Shown: positions 1 to 8,103 of the stretch, piece by piece
Position numbering within the stretch: position 1 is the stretch's first letter
Layout: the number at the start of each line of letters is the position of its first letter
NCBI GenBank assembly: GCA_027076245.1
Contig: JALTKC010000349.1
Coordinates: forward strand, 1-14,971
Direction of reading: 5' to 3'
DNA length: 14,971 nucleotides
From: Gammaproteobacteria bacterium
Lineage (GTDB): Bacteria > Pseudomonadota > Gammaproteobacteria > GRL18
Notes under the pieces: generated by a model
Told to the model about the DNA's origin: nothing
The model's database searches: none
What the model saw: only the letters and a program-made list of their open reading frames with translations
Position numbers and translations under genes: made by a program

Positions 1-302
1 ATTTGATATAATAAAAATTAGTATAAAAATCAGACACTAATTACCAGAAAAAAATTCCTGGCAGTTTTTTCAAGTATTAAGAGATTAATTCATCATTTAA
101 CTGAATTCAATCCTGAACAGCTTTTTTTTTCATTTAAATTCATAATGTTGACTTTTCTCACATATTATTTAAGGTTATTCTATTTCTAATTTGCTTAGAT
201 AGATTTTGACAGAGATTTTACCCAAATATTTGGTAACAAACCCCACCAGAATTATGAGGTATTACCTTCCACATAGCAGATATTTATATAAAATATACCA
301 TC
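1..302. other. AT-rich noncoding region
   Basis: I see no convincing reading frame, RNA gene or mobile-element end in this stretch. It is strongly AT-rich with several short T and A runs (for example around 122-130). A consensus-like TTGACA sits at 206-211 on the plus strand but has no acceptable -10 box at the right distance. The region is most simply the intergenic space before the small exported protein gene, possibly including the 3' end of a transcript from the left. Confidence 0.5.
44..70 (+). terminator. Weak terminator-like hairpin
   Basis: CCAG at 44-47 can pair with CTGG at 58-61, with partial pairing of the A-rich and T-rich loop sides. A run of six T follows at 65-70. The stem is only 4 bp and weak, so this is at best a candidate intrinsic terminator for a gene to the left of the window. 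Confidence 0.18.
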
Positions 303-331
303 TTTAGACACTGGACTGTCTATGTTATAAT
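303..331 (+). promoter_or_regulatory. Sigma-70 promoter of the small exported protein gene
   Basis: TTTAGA (303-308) and a perfect TATAAT (326-331) are separated by 17 nt. TG at 323-324 gives an extended -10. The predicted transcript start is near 338, leaving about 50 nt before the ATG at 391. Because the -10 overlaps the possible TTG start at 331, this promoter also argues for the ATG at 391. Confidence 0.6.
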
Positions 332-390
332 TGACTGCTCTACAATACTTAGCACTTAGCTGTTTCAGCCAATCTTCAGAGGTTTCAATA

Positions 391-798
391 ATGTTATACA
401 AGTTATTTCCTGCTATCTTATTATCCGCCTTCTTCAGTCAGAGTTATGCTTTTCAGTTCCCACTGGAAATTATCGACTATATGGATGATGCCACTATTAT
501 TGTATATGCCAAAAAAGATGACATTAACAGTACATCCTCCTGGATACCGGGTGAAGGCAATGTACCTTTAGGTATTAATGAGCTGGTGAGTAAGGTCAAC
601 AGCTGGTTAAAAACCCAGCCTGAAATGAGCAACCTGACGATCAATGAAATTGAATTAAAGAAAGTAAAAAAGCATGAAAAAGACAATTACTGGTATTATC
701 TGCTGCAGTTAAAAAATAACGATAATACCCAGTATTTAGCCGTATTAATGAACGGCCAGATCCTGCCGGCAATTAAGGAACCAAAAGCTTATAAATAA
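391..798 (+). CDS. Small exported protein of unknown function
   Basis: This is a 135-residue protein that I do not recognise. It starts with a clear Sec signal peptide: a short basic start, a hydrophobic stretch, and a probable cut after Ser-Tyr-Ala near residue 20. That leaves a mature periplasmic protein of about 115 residues with no further membrane segment and no cysteine. The mature part is rich in Asn, Lys, Asp and Glu and contains a Trp-Tyr-Tyr cluster near its C-terminal third; no known domain is evident. The ATG at 391 is preferred over an in-frame TTG at 331 because AGAGG lies 8 nt before it (378-382), the signal peptide begins there, and the promoter -10 overlaps the TTG. It stands alone, convergent with the cyclase gene on its right. 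Confidence 0.75.
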   Translation: MLYKLFPAILLSAFFSQSYAFQFPLEIIDYMDDATIIVYAKKDDINSTSSWIPGEGNVPLGINELVSKVNSWLKTQPEMSNLTINEIELKKVKKHEKDNYWYYLLQLKNNDNTQYLAVLMNGQILPAIKEPKAYK

Positions 799-835
799 TC
801 CTGTTGACCTTATTCAGCTATACAGGAAAAGGAAC

Positions 836-2236
836 TTATTGTTCCGCTGTGTGATAAAAACGATAGGTGTTTCTACCTTGCTGTTTTGAACGATACATGG
901 CGGCATCGGCTTTTTTTATTAATTCTTCGGGATCTTCAGAATCATCCGGCGATAGGCTGATACCAATACTGGATGTGACAAATAATTCATGGGTATTGAT
1001 ATTAACCGATTGCTGTAAAGAGTGGTTGAGTTTTTCAGCCACTTTTTTTACATCTTCAATATCGCTTACTGATTCCATAATAACAATAAATTCATCACCG
1101 CCAATTCTTGCAACCGTATCCATGGCCCGAACACTGTCCAGCAGACGTTTAGCCACTGACTTCAGTACTTTATCGCCGGCATTATGACCCAGGCTGTCAT
1201 TAATTTCCTTAAACTTATCCAGGTCAATATATAATAAGGCAGTGCATTTTTTGATTCGCTTTATTTTCTTAATGGACTGTTTCAGACGATCCAGCAGCAA
1301 AATACGATTGGGCAAGCCGGTCAGAGGATCATGATGGGCCAGACGTTGCAAAGAGCGCTGATTTTTCAGCATTTTCTGCCTGGACAGTTCACGTTGGGTA
1401 ACATCAACCAGCACCCCCTGATAATAAGCAACATCACCATGCTCATTACACACAGTGGTAGAAGAATCATCCACCCATTTCACCAGGCCGCTTTTGGTGA
1501 TCAAACGATAAGGTTTATGCAAAAACTGCATACTCCCCCTGTTATTGGCCCGTTCAGAATTAACCCGTTCAATATCTTCAGGATGGATAATATTATTATA
1601 ATTTACCTTGCCGGTAATAAATTCATTAGCGGTATAACCCAGTAAATTAACTACGTTCTCAGACACAAACTGCACCGGCCAGTTTGCAGAATTATTCCAG
1701 ACAAATATAACCACCGGGCTGTTGTTAATAATATCATTGGTTAAATGCAGTTCTTCCTTATGAATAATATCTTCCAGTTCCTGCAGAGTTTTTTCCACAT
1801 CACTCAGAGTATCCAGCTGTTTGCACTGAGCTGATTTTTCACAATGGTGATGTTTTTGCTCTGAAATATTTTTTATCAGCTTAAGTAAAATACGGGGATC
1901 AAAGGGTTTGGCAAGAATCTCCAGCACCCCTAACTGGGAAATTGACTGATCGCTTGAAAAGCCGGCATCAGCACTGAGTACAATAAAGTCCGTATCAGGA
2001 TGTTCGTTATGCACTTTACGTAATAATTGCAAACTGTTCACCCTGGTCAGGTTCAGATCAAGCAAGACCAGATCATAGTGCCGGTGATTGATCAGCTCCA
2101 TAACCTGCTGACCATCTTCTGCCACAGAGCATTGCATACCATAGGCTTCGAGGAGATCTCGAAGACTTTCGCGCATACGCTGATCATTATCTGTTACCAG
2201 AATCGACAATGATTGTGGCAGTGCTGCTGAGGGCAT
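836..2236 (-). CDS. REC-PAS-GGDEF diguanylate cyclase with atypical receiver
   Basis: A 466-residue cytoplasmic protein that should make c-di-GMP from two GTP. The receiver domain spans about residues 11-125. Its phosphoacceptor Asp60 and Lys110 are present, but the acidic pocket reads D-N-D (16-18) instead of the usual acidic pair, and the Met-Pro and Gly after the phospho-Asp are replaced by Leu-Thr and Ser. Phosphorylation may therefore be weak or lost. A PAS/PAC domain covers about 165-285. The GGDEF domain (about 295-462) has an intact GGDEF motif at 379-383, and RAMD at 370-373, five residues upstream, is the inhibitory I-site. Activity with product feedback is therefore expected. There is no EAL domain. 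AGG lies 10 nt before the ATG. The gene lies 70 nt downstream of the MinD-like gene, probably in the same transcript. Its receiver resembles that of the 5860-8076 protein, suggesting a diverged duplicate. Confidence 0.9.
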   Translation of the reverse strand: MPSAALPQSLSILVTDNDQRMRESLRDLLEAYGMQCSVAEDGQQVMELINHRHYDLVLLDLNLTRVNSLQLLRKVHNEHPDTDFIVLSADAGFSSDQSISQLGVLEILAKPFDPRILLKLIKNISEQKHHHCEKSAQCKQLDTLSDVEKTLQELEDIIHKEELHLTNDIINNSPVVIFVWNNSANWPVQFVSENVVNLLGYTANEFITGKVNYNNIIHPEDIERVNSERANNRGSMQFLHKPYRLITKSGLVKWVDDSSTTVCNEHGDVAYYQGVLVDVTQRELSRQKMLKNQRSLQRLAHHDPLTGLPNRILLLDRLKQSIKKIKRIKKCTALLYIDLDKFKEINDSLGHNAGDKVLKSVAKRLLDSVRAMDTVARIGGDEFIVIMESVSDIEDVKKVAEKLNHSLQQSVNINTHELFVTSSIGISLSPDDSEDPEELIKKADAAMYRSKQQGRNTYRFYHTAEQ

Positions 2237-2306
2237 GCTTTATATACCTGGTTTATGATTGTTAAATCTTTCTATTCAAACATTGCATCCCTGCTGTGTG
2301 CATTAA

Positions 2307-3362
2307 TTAATGGTCATTTCCGGCTAAACGTCGTGCCAGATAACTGGCCCGAAGCATGGCTGATTTCTCTGTAAATTCCACAGTTGAGTTCAGTGACTCT
2401 GCTCTTTGTGATGACTCAAACTGCTCTGTTTTGCGACCGTTTGTTGTAAGCATATTTTTTTCATGCATGGTTGCGACAGCAAAGTCACTGTTTTCTTCTT
2501 TATCAATATCTGGCTTACCTGCGGGCTGCGGTGCAGCCACTTCTGCCAGGTGTTCACTTAATCCCGTATTCTTTATTGACTGCTTACTGAACGCCTGTAC
2601 AAGGCGTTGACTGATCCGTTGTATACATTCACTGGCCGGTGAATCTGGGCTGGACAGAATAACGGGTTCCTGTTTTAAAATAGATTGGGTCATATTTTTA
2701 TCATTTAAAATATGACCTGCATAGTAAACTTTATAATGCAGATACTGACTGACTGCATTTTTAAAACGTCTGAAAGTGGACTGGGCAGTACGTTTATTAT
2801 CTGCCATATTCACAATAACCAGTACAGAACGATTAAAATGCTGCTGTAATAACACCCGAAGTAAAGAAAATGCATCAGTCAATGAAGTAGGCTCCTGAGT
2901 AATAACCAGGATTAAATACGGGGCTGAAAGTAATAAATTTATATTAGTATGGTCAATACCAGCGGCGGTATCAATCAACAGGTATTGATAATTTTTTTCC
3001 AGAATCTGCAGTGCTTCGATTAATTTCTGCTGATGAGTTCGAGTCAGTTTAATAAAGTCTGACACCCCTGAAGCAGCAGAAATAATATCAATGTCTGCCG
3101 GGCCCTTAACGATAATGTCCTGCAGGGCAATATTCTGCTTAAAGAAATGTTCCAGGGTATGTAAAGGGGTAATACCCAGAAGAATGTTAATATTGGCCAG
3201 ATTGGTGTCAGCATCAAACAGACAAACCTTATGACCCGCTTCAGCCAGAGCAAGCCCCAGGTTGGCAGCCAGAGAACTTTTACCTACTCCGCCTTTACCA
3301 CTGGTAATTGCCATGACCTGTGCAATATCATGCTTTATTTTTTTTGTTGTTGGATTTTTCAC
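2307..3362 (-). CDS. MinD/FlhG-like ParA-family ATPase
   Basis: A 351-residue P-loop ATPase of the MinD/FlhG branch of the ParA family. These proteins dimerise on ATP and position cell components at poles or membranes. The deviant Walker A motif is GKGGVGKSS (22-30), with signature Lys23 and catalytic Lys28. Switch I contains D-A-D at 50-52, and the Walker B/switch II Asp is D131 in IDTAAG. The ATPase core ends near residue 260. A polar, probably disordered linker of about 70 residues follows, then a C-terminal helix-like segment (about 334-348: Ala, Met, Leu and Tyr alternating with three Arg) that could be a membrane-targeting helix as in MinD. The start is GTG; the next Met (residue 17) would cut into the first strand. 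No minC, minE, flhF or flagellar gene is adjacent, so this is an orphan. The neighbours suggest a role with c-di-GMP signalling, which is inference. Confidence 0.85.
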   Translation of the reverse strand: MKNPTTKKIKHDIAQVMAITSGKGGVGKSSLAANLGLALAEAGHKVCLFDADTNLANINILLGITPLHTLEHFFKQNIALQDIIVKGPADIDIISAASGVSDFIKLTRTHQQKLIEALQILEKNYQYLLIDTAAGIDHTNINLLLSAPYLILVITQEPTSLTDAFSLLRVLLQQHFNRSVLVIVNMADNKRTAQSTFRRFKNAVSQYLHYKVYYAGHILNDKNMTQSILKQEPVILSSPDSPASECIQRISQRLVQAFSKQSIKNTGLSEHLAEVAAPQPAGKPDIDKEENSDFAVATMHEKNMLTTNGRKTEQFESSQRAESLNSTVEFTEKSAMLRASYLARRLAGNDH

Positions 3363-3429
3363 TTGGTTATTCAGGTTAATTTTTCTGCCTACTCGAAATA
3401 ACTCATAGAAATGTTCGGGTAAATCAGTA

Positions 3430-3513
3430 CAGCCCCCCCTGAATATTTGTGCTATGGAGAAGTATATTGGATTTAGATAAATTTTACAAAAACAGTCTTG
3501 AACCAGCCCCCCT
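3430..3513. repeat. Paired C-tract motif in the divergent promoter region
   Basis: The motif CAG followed by a C-run and T occurs twice in the same orientation, at 3430-3440 (seven C) and 3504-3513 (six C). The copies stand out in an otherwise AT-rich 238-bp divergent intergenic region. They flank the candidate minus-strand promoter at 3461-3489. On the minus strand they read as G-runs, the first falling inside the predicted mRNA leader of the MinD-like gene. They could be operator half-sites or chance. Confidence 0.35.
3461..3489 (-). promoter_or_regulatory. Candidate promoter of the MinD-like/cyclase unit
   Basis: Read on the minus strand, TTGTAA (3484-3489) and TATACT (3461-3466) are separated by 17 nt, a fair sigma-70 match. 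The predicted start near 3454 gives a leader of about 90 nt before the GTG at 3362. I found no equally good promoter for the divergent HDOD kinase gene in the same gap. Confidence 0.42.
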
Positions 3514-3600
3514 TAAAAGCTGCAAAACTTGCAACTTCGGTTGAAATTACCTACACTTATATCATCTTCTTCAGTGGTTGCATGAGATAACAATAATAAA

Positions 3601-5835
3601 ATGCAGAAGTCTTCACTCCATCAGACCTTACATACCGAGCTCGGCAAACTGCCATCCATCCCTCATGCGCTGTTAAAATTACTGGAAATCATTTCAGATC
3701 CGGACGTTGACTTTAATCAGATCAGCCAGATCATTCAAAGCGATCCGGCTTTGACAACAAGAATTATGTCCGTTGCCAATTCAGGTGCCTATTACCAATG
3801 GAATGAATATAAGGACTTTCATCGCCTGGTGGTGGCTCTGGGTTTAAAGCAGGTTAAAACCATTACCATTAATTCTGCTGTACAGCAGTTTTTTTCCCGC
3901 TTTAATCTTGATGACAAAGGCTTTCTGACCAGTTTCTGGAAAAGTTCTCTAAGCGCTGCTTCTATTGCCCGGAATCTGGCTCAATTGACCGGATACCCCA
4001 ATAAGGATGAAGCCTATATTGCCGGTTTATTACACAAAATGGGTGAACTGGTCTGCTTAAGCTACAATTTTGAAGAATATGTAAAACGTATTAATGAACT
4101 GCAGGATAGTAACAGTATTGCAATCCTTGCTGAACTTGACCAGCAGCGTACGGCCATGGAGCAGGAATTGATTGGTTCCAGCATACCGGAAATCGGTGCC
4201 TGGATTATTCAGCAGTTTGACCAGAAAACCCTGTTAAGTGACGCCATTTTATATCAACGTGAACCGCCTGAAAACCTGGCCGGTACGCCACATCTAATAA
4301 AAATAATTAATATTACTCATAAACTTGCTGAGCCGTTTAAAAACAGGGCGATGGTTTTTAATGAAGTGATGGACGTTTTTGATTTAAACCATGCGGTTCT
4401 CGAAGAATTACTGGAAAAAAGTCAGGCTGAAGTTCAGAAAGCGGCTAAAAGCATGAACATTAACATTAATTCTCCAGCTGATCTGCAAAGCGATAATGAA
4501 AACATTCAGATTAAACTGGCTGAAAATGTGCGTACCATCGCTTTATCCAGTTCTCTGCAGACAATTGAAAACTTTCATTCTGAAATTGAGCGGATTGAAC
4601 GGGTTATTCTAAACCTGAATGTATTATTCGGCCTGTCAAACACTATTTTTCTGAAATATGATGCTCAGTCCGATAGTCTGAATGGCCTGCATGGTACTAA
4701 TATTGATGACAAACTGCTGGCAGAATTCAATATACCTTTAACAGCTGTACAGACTCTGCCGGTACAGGCTCTGCTGAAACGTGTCCCACTCTTTTCCAGT
4801 ACAGATACGGCTGAGAATCAAACCAATGAGCATAGCCATTCCGTACTGGACAGACAATTACAGAAACTATTAAATTCAGAACAGATTTTGTGTATTCCAC
4901 TAATGGAATCATTATATAACCAGAACACCGTTCAAAAGGAAAAATTCGGTGTTCTGGTTGCAGGGGTCAGCACCCATCGTCTGCCGTCATTAAAACGTGA
5001 ACAGGGACTACTGCATGAATTTTCCCGTTCCACCTCTGAAGTGATATCCCGTGATAACGAAATTTCCCAACGTATTGAATCCATTCTTGATCAGGAACAT
5101 TCGCATCAGTCACTGGCCATTCGCAAACTGATTCATGAAGCTAATAATCCTTTAGGTGTGATTCGTAATTATTTACAGATACTGGCTCACAAACTGGAAG
5201 ATTCCAGTGATGAAAAACTGCAGGGTCAGCTGGAAATTTTAATGGAAGAAGTCGAGCGTGTCGGCAATATTATGCTGAAAATCAAAGAAATACCTGAGTA
5301 CACTTCAACCGATAATAAGCAAGTTGATATTAATCAGCTTATCCAGCAATTGATTTCTATATTTGAGGATTCCCTGTTTCTTAAAACCGGGGTTAAAGCC
5401 GAATTAAACCTGGATGAATCCATCCCGGCCATTGCCAGTAATGCCAATAGTATAAAACAGATTCTAACCAACTTACTTAAAAATGCGGTTGAGGCTATGC
5501 CTGAGGGTGGTGAAATTCAAATCATTACCCGTGATCTGGTCAATTATAACGGCAACCAGTTTATAGAATTACGCATTATGGATAACGGCCCGGGTATTCC
5601 TGAGGCTATTATGAAAAATTTATTTAATCCAGTTCAAAGTACCAAGTCCAGAGAGCATTCAGGTCTTGGACTCAGTATTATCAAAAATCTTGTAAATGAT
5701 CTGGGGGGAACAATACAGGGCAGTAACCGCTATACAGGCAAACCATTATCAGGGACGTGGCAAGAAAGTAAAACAGGGGCAGAATTTGTTATTCTGCTGC
5801 CCCGAAAATTAAGCCAACCTTCCGACGCATCCTGA
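3601..5835 (+). CDS. HDOD-GAF-like sensor histidine kinase
   Basis: A 744-residue cytoplasmic kinase without signal peptide or membrane segment. An HDOD domain (about residues 10-215) starts with the typical LPSIP and the SDPALTTRIMSVANS region. The catalytic His-Asp of true HD hydrolases is absent (LLHKMG at 143-148), as is normal for this signalling family. A GAF-like sensory region spans about 320-485. The kinase core is intact: H-box HEANNP with phosphoacceptor His512, N-box around N628 (LKNAVEAM), G1 box DNGPGIP at 661-667, and G2 box SGLGLS at 687-692. It should autophosphorylate and pass phosphate to a receiver. The obvious partner is the REC domain of the next gene, 24 nt downstream. 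The input signal is unknown. The ATG at 3601 has only a weak, distant purine stretch upstream (3584-3587). The internal TATAT at 3558-3562 has no matching -35 box, so its promoter is unresolved. Confidence 0.9.
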   Translation: MQKSSLHQTLHTELGKLPSIPHALLKLLEIISDPDVDFNQISQIIQSDPALTTRIMSVANSGAYYQWNEYKDFHRLVVALGLKQVKTITINSAVQQFFSRFNLDDKGFLTSFWKSSLSAASIARNLAQLTGYPNKDEAYIAGLLHKMGELVCLSYNFEEYVKRINELQDSNSIAILAELDQQRTAMEQELIGSSIPEIGAWIIQQFDQKTLLSDAILYQREPPENLAGTPHLIKIINITHKLAEPFKNRAMVFNEVMDVFDLNHAVLEELLEKSQAEVQKAAKSMNININSPADLQSDNENIQIKLAENVRTIALSSSLQTIENFHSEIERIERVILNLNVLFGLSNTIFLKYDAQSDSLNGLHGTNIDDKLLAEFNIPLTAVQTLPVQALLKRVPLFSSTDTAENQTNEHSHSVLDRQLQKLLNSEQILCIPLMESLYNQNTVQKEKFGVLVAGVSTHRLPSLKREQGLLHEFSRSTSEVISRDNEISQRIESILDQEHSHQSLAIRKLIHEANNPLGVIRNYLQILAHKLEDSSDEKLQGQLEILMEEVERVGNIMLKIKEIPEYTSTDNKQVDINQLIQQLISIFEDSLFLKTGVKAELNLDESIPAIASNANSIKQILTNLLKNAVEAMPEGGEIQIITRDLVNYNGNQFIELRIMDNGPGIPEAIMKNLFNPVQSTKSREHSGLGLSIIKNLVNDLGGTIQGSNRYTGKPLSGTWQESKTGAEFVILLPRKLSQPSDAS

Positions 5836-5839
5836 TAAC

Positions 5840-5852
5840 AGGAGCATGGGTG
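5840..5852 (+). promoter_or_regulatory. Unusual ribosome-binding region of the GGDEF-EAL gene
   Basis: AGGAG at 5840-5844 lies 15 nt before the ATG at 5860, longer than usual. GGTG at 5849-5852 is 7 nt away and may be the real pairing site. The upstream stop TGA at 5833-5835 is in the same frame, with no other in-frame start between, so the start at 5860 is well supported. Translational coupling to the kinase gene is plausible. Confidence 0.4.
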
Positions 5853-5859
5853 TTATTTT

Positions 5860-8076
5860 ATGAGTCATAAAAAAAATGATATTGAAGCATTTTACAGCCC
5901 TGGCCTTTATGGGAATATAAGTCCAACATCTGATAAAGAAACGAAAACTGTAAAAATCCTGGTAGCCGATGACGAAGCATTAATGCGTGAAAGCATTCAG
6001 GAATTACTGTCCCTGTATGATATGGACTGTATTCTGGCCTGTGACGGCCAGCAGGCTCTTGATATTATGGCTGAACAGGACATTGATATTCTATTGCTTG
6101 ATCTGATTATGCCCAATGTTGACGGTTTTCAGGTAATGAAAGAAGTTAACAGCCGATATCCCGATATCGATATTATTGTCACCAGCGGTGAAGCCACTTT
6201 TAAAAATGCCACCCTGGCCATGCGCCACGGTGTTAAAGATTTTCTGCACAAGCCCTATATCCCCAGTGAATTAATTAAGGTACTCAATAACCTGATAGAA
6301 AAACGGGAATTAAAACGTCAGCTGGATGCCATGTCTAATTACATTCAGACCTCAGAAAAGCACTACCGTTTTTTTGTAAATAACTCCCCTGACATTATCT
6401 ATATGCTGGATCAGAAGGGAGAATTTGTCTTTGTTAATGAACGGGCTACTGAATTACTAGGTTATACTCAAAAAGAATTTACCGGCCATCATTATTCAGA
6501 ATTTATCCATAAAGAAGATCTGGAAAAAGCAAAATATGCTTTCAACACGCTTTCCGGTAATCCTGATACTGCACAGAAAGTTGAGTTCAGAATGCTGCCC
6601 AAATACCCTGGTGCGGATGCTTTATGTTTTGAATCACGCTCCATCATAATTAACCTGGATGCATCTGAACTTCCCGACAGTCATTCTAAAGGCAGTTTTT
6701 ACGGAATCTATGGCGTGGCCAGAGATGTCACCGAACAGAAACGCTCTGAAGAAATGATTTATTTTCAGCTCTATCATGATGCCCTGACCGAACTGCCAAA
6801 CCGGATTTTATTTAAGGACAGAATTAATTTTGCTATCTCACAGGCCAACCGGAATAATCGTAAACTGGCCGTCATGTTTCTGGATATGGATCGTTTTAAA
6901 ATCATTAACGACTCTCTGGGACATCTGGCCGGTGATAAATTATTGCAGGAAGTTGCCAGACGCCTTAAACAATGCACCCGGGACAGCGATACCCTGGCAC
7001 GCATCGGCGGAGATGAGTTTAACCTTATGCTGGCTGATATCAACTCCAGAGATGACGTTCTGAGTCTGGTTGAAAAAATGACTGCAGCACTTGAACAGCC
7101 GTTTCTAATTGACGGTAATGAAGTCTACGTCACCTTCAGTATCGGCACTGCCATCTACCCGGAAGACGGCAGCAATAGTGAAACCTTAATTAAACATGCA
7201 GATATGGCCATGTACAATATTAAGGGTAAAGGGAAAAATGGTCATGAGTTTTTTGCTGACCATATGAAAGATCTGTTCCAGCATCACCTCTCCATAGAAA
7301 ACGGTATTAGAAAAGGTCTGCAGGAAAACCAGTTTGAAGTGTATTTCCAGCCCCAGTATAACGTCAAAACAGAAACCATATCCGGTGTTGAAGCATTAAT
7401 ACGCTGGAACCATCCTGAAAAAGGACTGGTTTCACCCAGTGATTTTATACCACTGGCAGAAGAAACCGGTTTGATTAATACCATTGGCGAGTGGATGATT
7501 GATACTTCCTGCAAAATACTGCATGACTGGTTAGCCATTAACCCTGCTTTCGGCAATTTAAAACTGGCGGTTAATATTTCAGCCTCTCAGATTGAAACCG
7601 ATAATTTCTGCCAGTTTATTATCGAAACCCTGGAAAAATATCATTTTAATGCCGCACATCTGGAACTGGAAATTACTGAAAATGTATTAGTACAGGATAT
7701 GGAACTGGTGGTCAGTAAATTACAGCGACTGGCGAGACACGGTATTCAGATTGCCGTGGATGATTTTGGCATGGGCTATTCATCCTTAAGTTATTTACAG
7801 ACCCTGCCATTAAGCAATCTGAAAATCGATCGCTCCTTTATTGCCACCATTCAATCCCGGGGCGACAAAAATTCGATTATATCGGCCATAGTCGCCATGG
7901 CAAAAGAACTGGGCTTGCATATTGTAGCAGAAGGCGTAGAGACTAAGGTACAGATGGACTACATTAAAAAAATCGGATGTCCAACCGTACAGGGATTCTG
8001 GTATGGACACCCCATGCAGGTAGACAAATTAAAGCAAATAGCCCTGGAACAGTTTCATACTGCTCAGACTGCCTGA
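5860..8076 (+). CDS. REC-PAS-GGDEF-EAL response regulator for c-di-GMP turnover
   Basis: A 738-residue cytoplasmic response regulator carrying both c-di-GMP synthesis and breakdown modules. The receiver (about 32-145) is canonical: acidic pair D37-D38, phosphoacceptor D81 followed by IMPNVDG, T108 and K131. A PAS/PAC domain covers about 165-295. The GGDEF domain (about 300-465) has an intact GGDEF at 383-387 and an I-site RDSD at 374-377. The EAL domain (about 475-730) keeps EALIRW (511-516), NISASQ (572-577), ELEITEN (602-608), VDDFGMGYSS (633-642), LKID (654-657), EGVET (691-695) and QGFW (711-714). Both enzyme activities look competent; net output presumably depends on phosphorylation and the PAS ligand. 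It is the likely phosphate acceptor of the HDOD kinase encoded just upstream and was probably cotranscribed with it. It is convergent with selO. Confidence 0.93.
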   Translation: MSHKKNDIEAFYSPGLYGNISPTSDKETKTVKILVADDEALMRESIQELLSLYDMDCILACDGQQALDIMAEQDIDILLLDLIMPNVDGFQVMKEVNSRYPDIDIIVTSGEATFKNATLAMRHGVKDFLHKPYIPSELIKVLNNLIEKRELKRQLDAMSNYIQTSEKHYRFFVNNSPDIIYMLDQKGEFVFVNERATELLGYTQKEFTGHHYSEFIHKEDLEKAKYAFNTLSGNPDTAQKVEFRMLPKYPGADALCFESRSIIINLDASELPDSHSKGSFYGIYGVARDVTEQKRSEEMIYFQLYHDALTELPNRILFKDRINFAISQANRNNRKLAVMFLDMDRFKIINDSLGHLAGDKLLQEVARRLKQCTRDSDTLARIGGDEFNLMLADINSRDDVLSLVEKMTAALEQPFLIDGNEVYVTFSIGTAIYPEDGSNSETLIKHADMAMYNIKGKGKNGHEFFADHMKDLFQHHLSIENGIRKGLQENQFEVYFQPQYNVKTETISGVEALIRWNHPEKGLVSPSDFIPLAEETGLINTIGEWMIDTSCKILHDWLAINPAFGNLKLAVNISASQIETDNFCQFIIETLEKYHFNAAHLELEITENVLVQDMELVVSKLQRLARHGIQIAVDDFGMGYSSLSYLQTLPLSNLKIDRSFIATIQSRGDKNSIISAIVAMAKELGLHIVAEGVETKVQMDYIKKIGCPTVQGFWYGHPMQVDKLKQIALEQFHTAQTA

Positions 8077-8079
8077 ACT

Positions 8080-8100
8080 TTAACCTAAATAAAAGGTTAA
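8080..8100. terminator. Stem-loop between convergent genes
   Basis: TTAACCT (8080-8086) and AGGTTAA (8094-8100) form a perfect 7-bp inverted repeat with a 7-nt A-rich loop. It fills the 27-bp gap between the convergent GGDEF-EAL and selO genes. Neither strand has a T-run directly after the stem. It may act weakly as a bidirectional terminator or mRNA-end hairpin, but it is not a classical intrinsic terminator. Confidence 0.4.
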
Positions 8101-8103
8101 GAA

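Noticed and set aside
331..390. TTG start at 331 for the small exported protein
   Set aside because: It overlaps the -10 box of a good promoter. The ATG at 391 has AGAGG at proper spacing and begins a signal peptide.
477..686. Minus-strand open frame opposite the small exported protein
   Set aside because: It is a shadow frame with no promoter, ribosome site or family signature. The plus-strand gene has all three kinds of support.
799..827. Inverted repeat TCCTGT/ACAGGA after the first gene as a terminator
   Set aside because: The 6-bp stem has a 17-nt loop and no T-run, so it is too weak to call.
3529..3563. TTGCAA or TTGAAA with TATATC as a promoter for the HDOD kinase gene
   Set aside because: The spacings (23 and 11 nt) are outside the sigma-70 range, and no sigma-54 or sigma-28 pattern fits.
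5846..5863. Five-codon minicistron (ATG to TGA) overlapping the start of the GGDEF-EAL gene
   Set aside because: AGGAG ends one base before its ATG, too close for initiation. It is more likely chance, although coupling to the kinase gene is possible.
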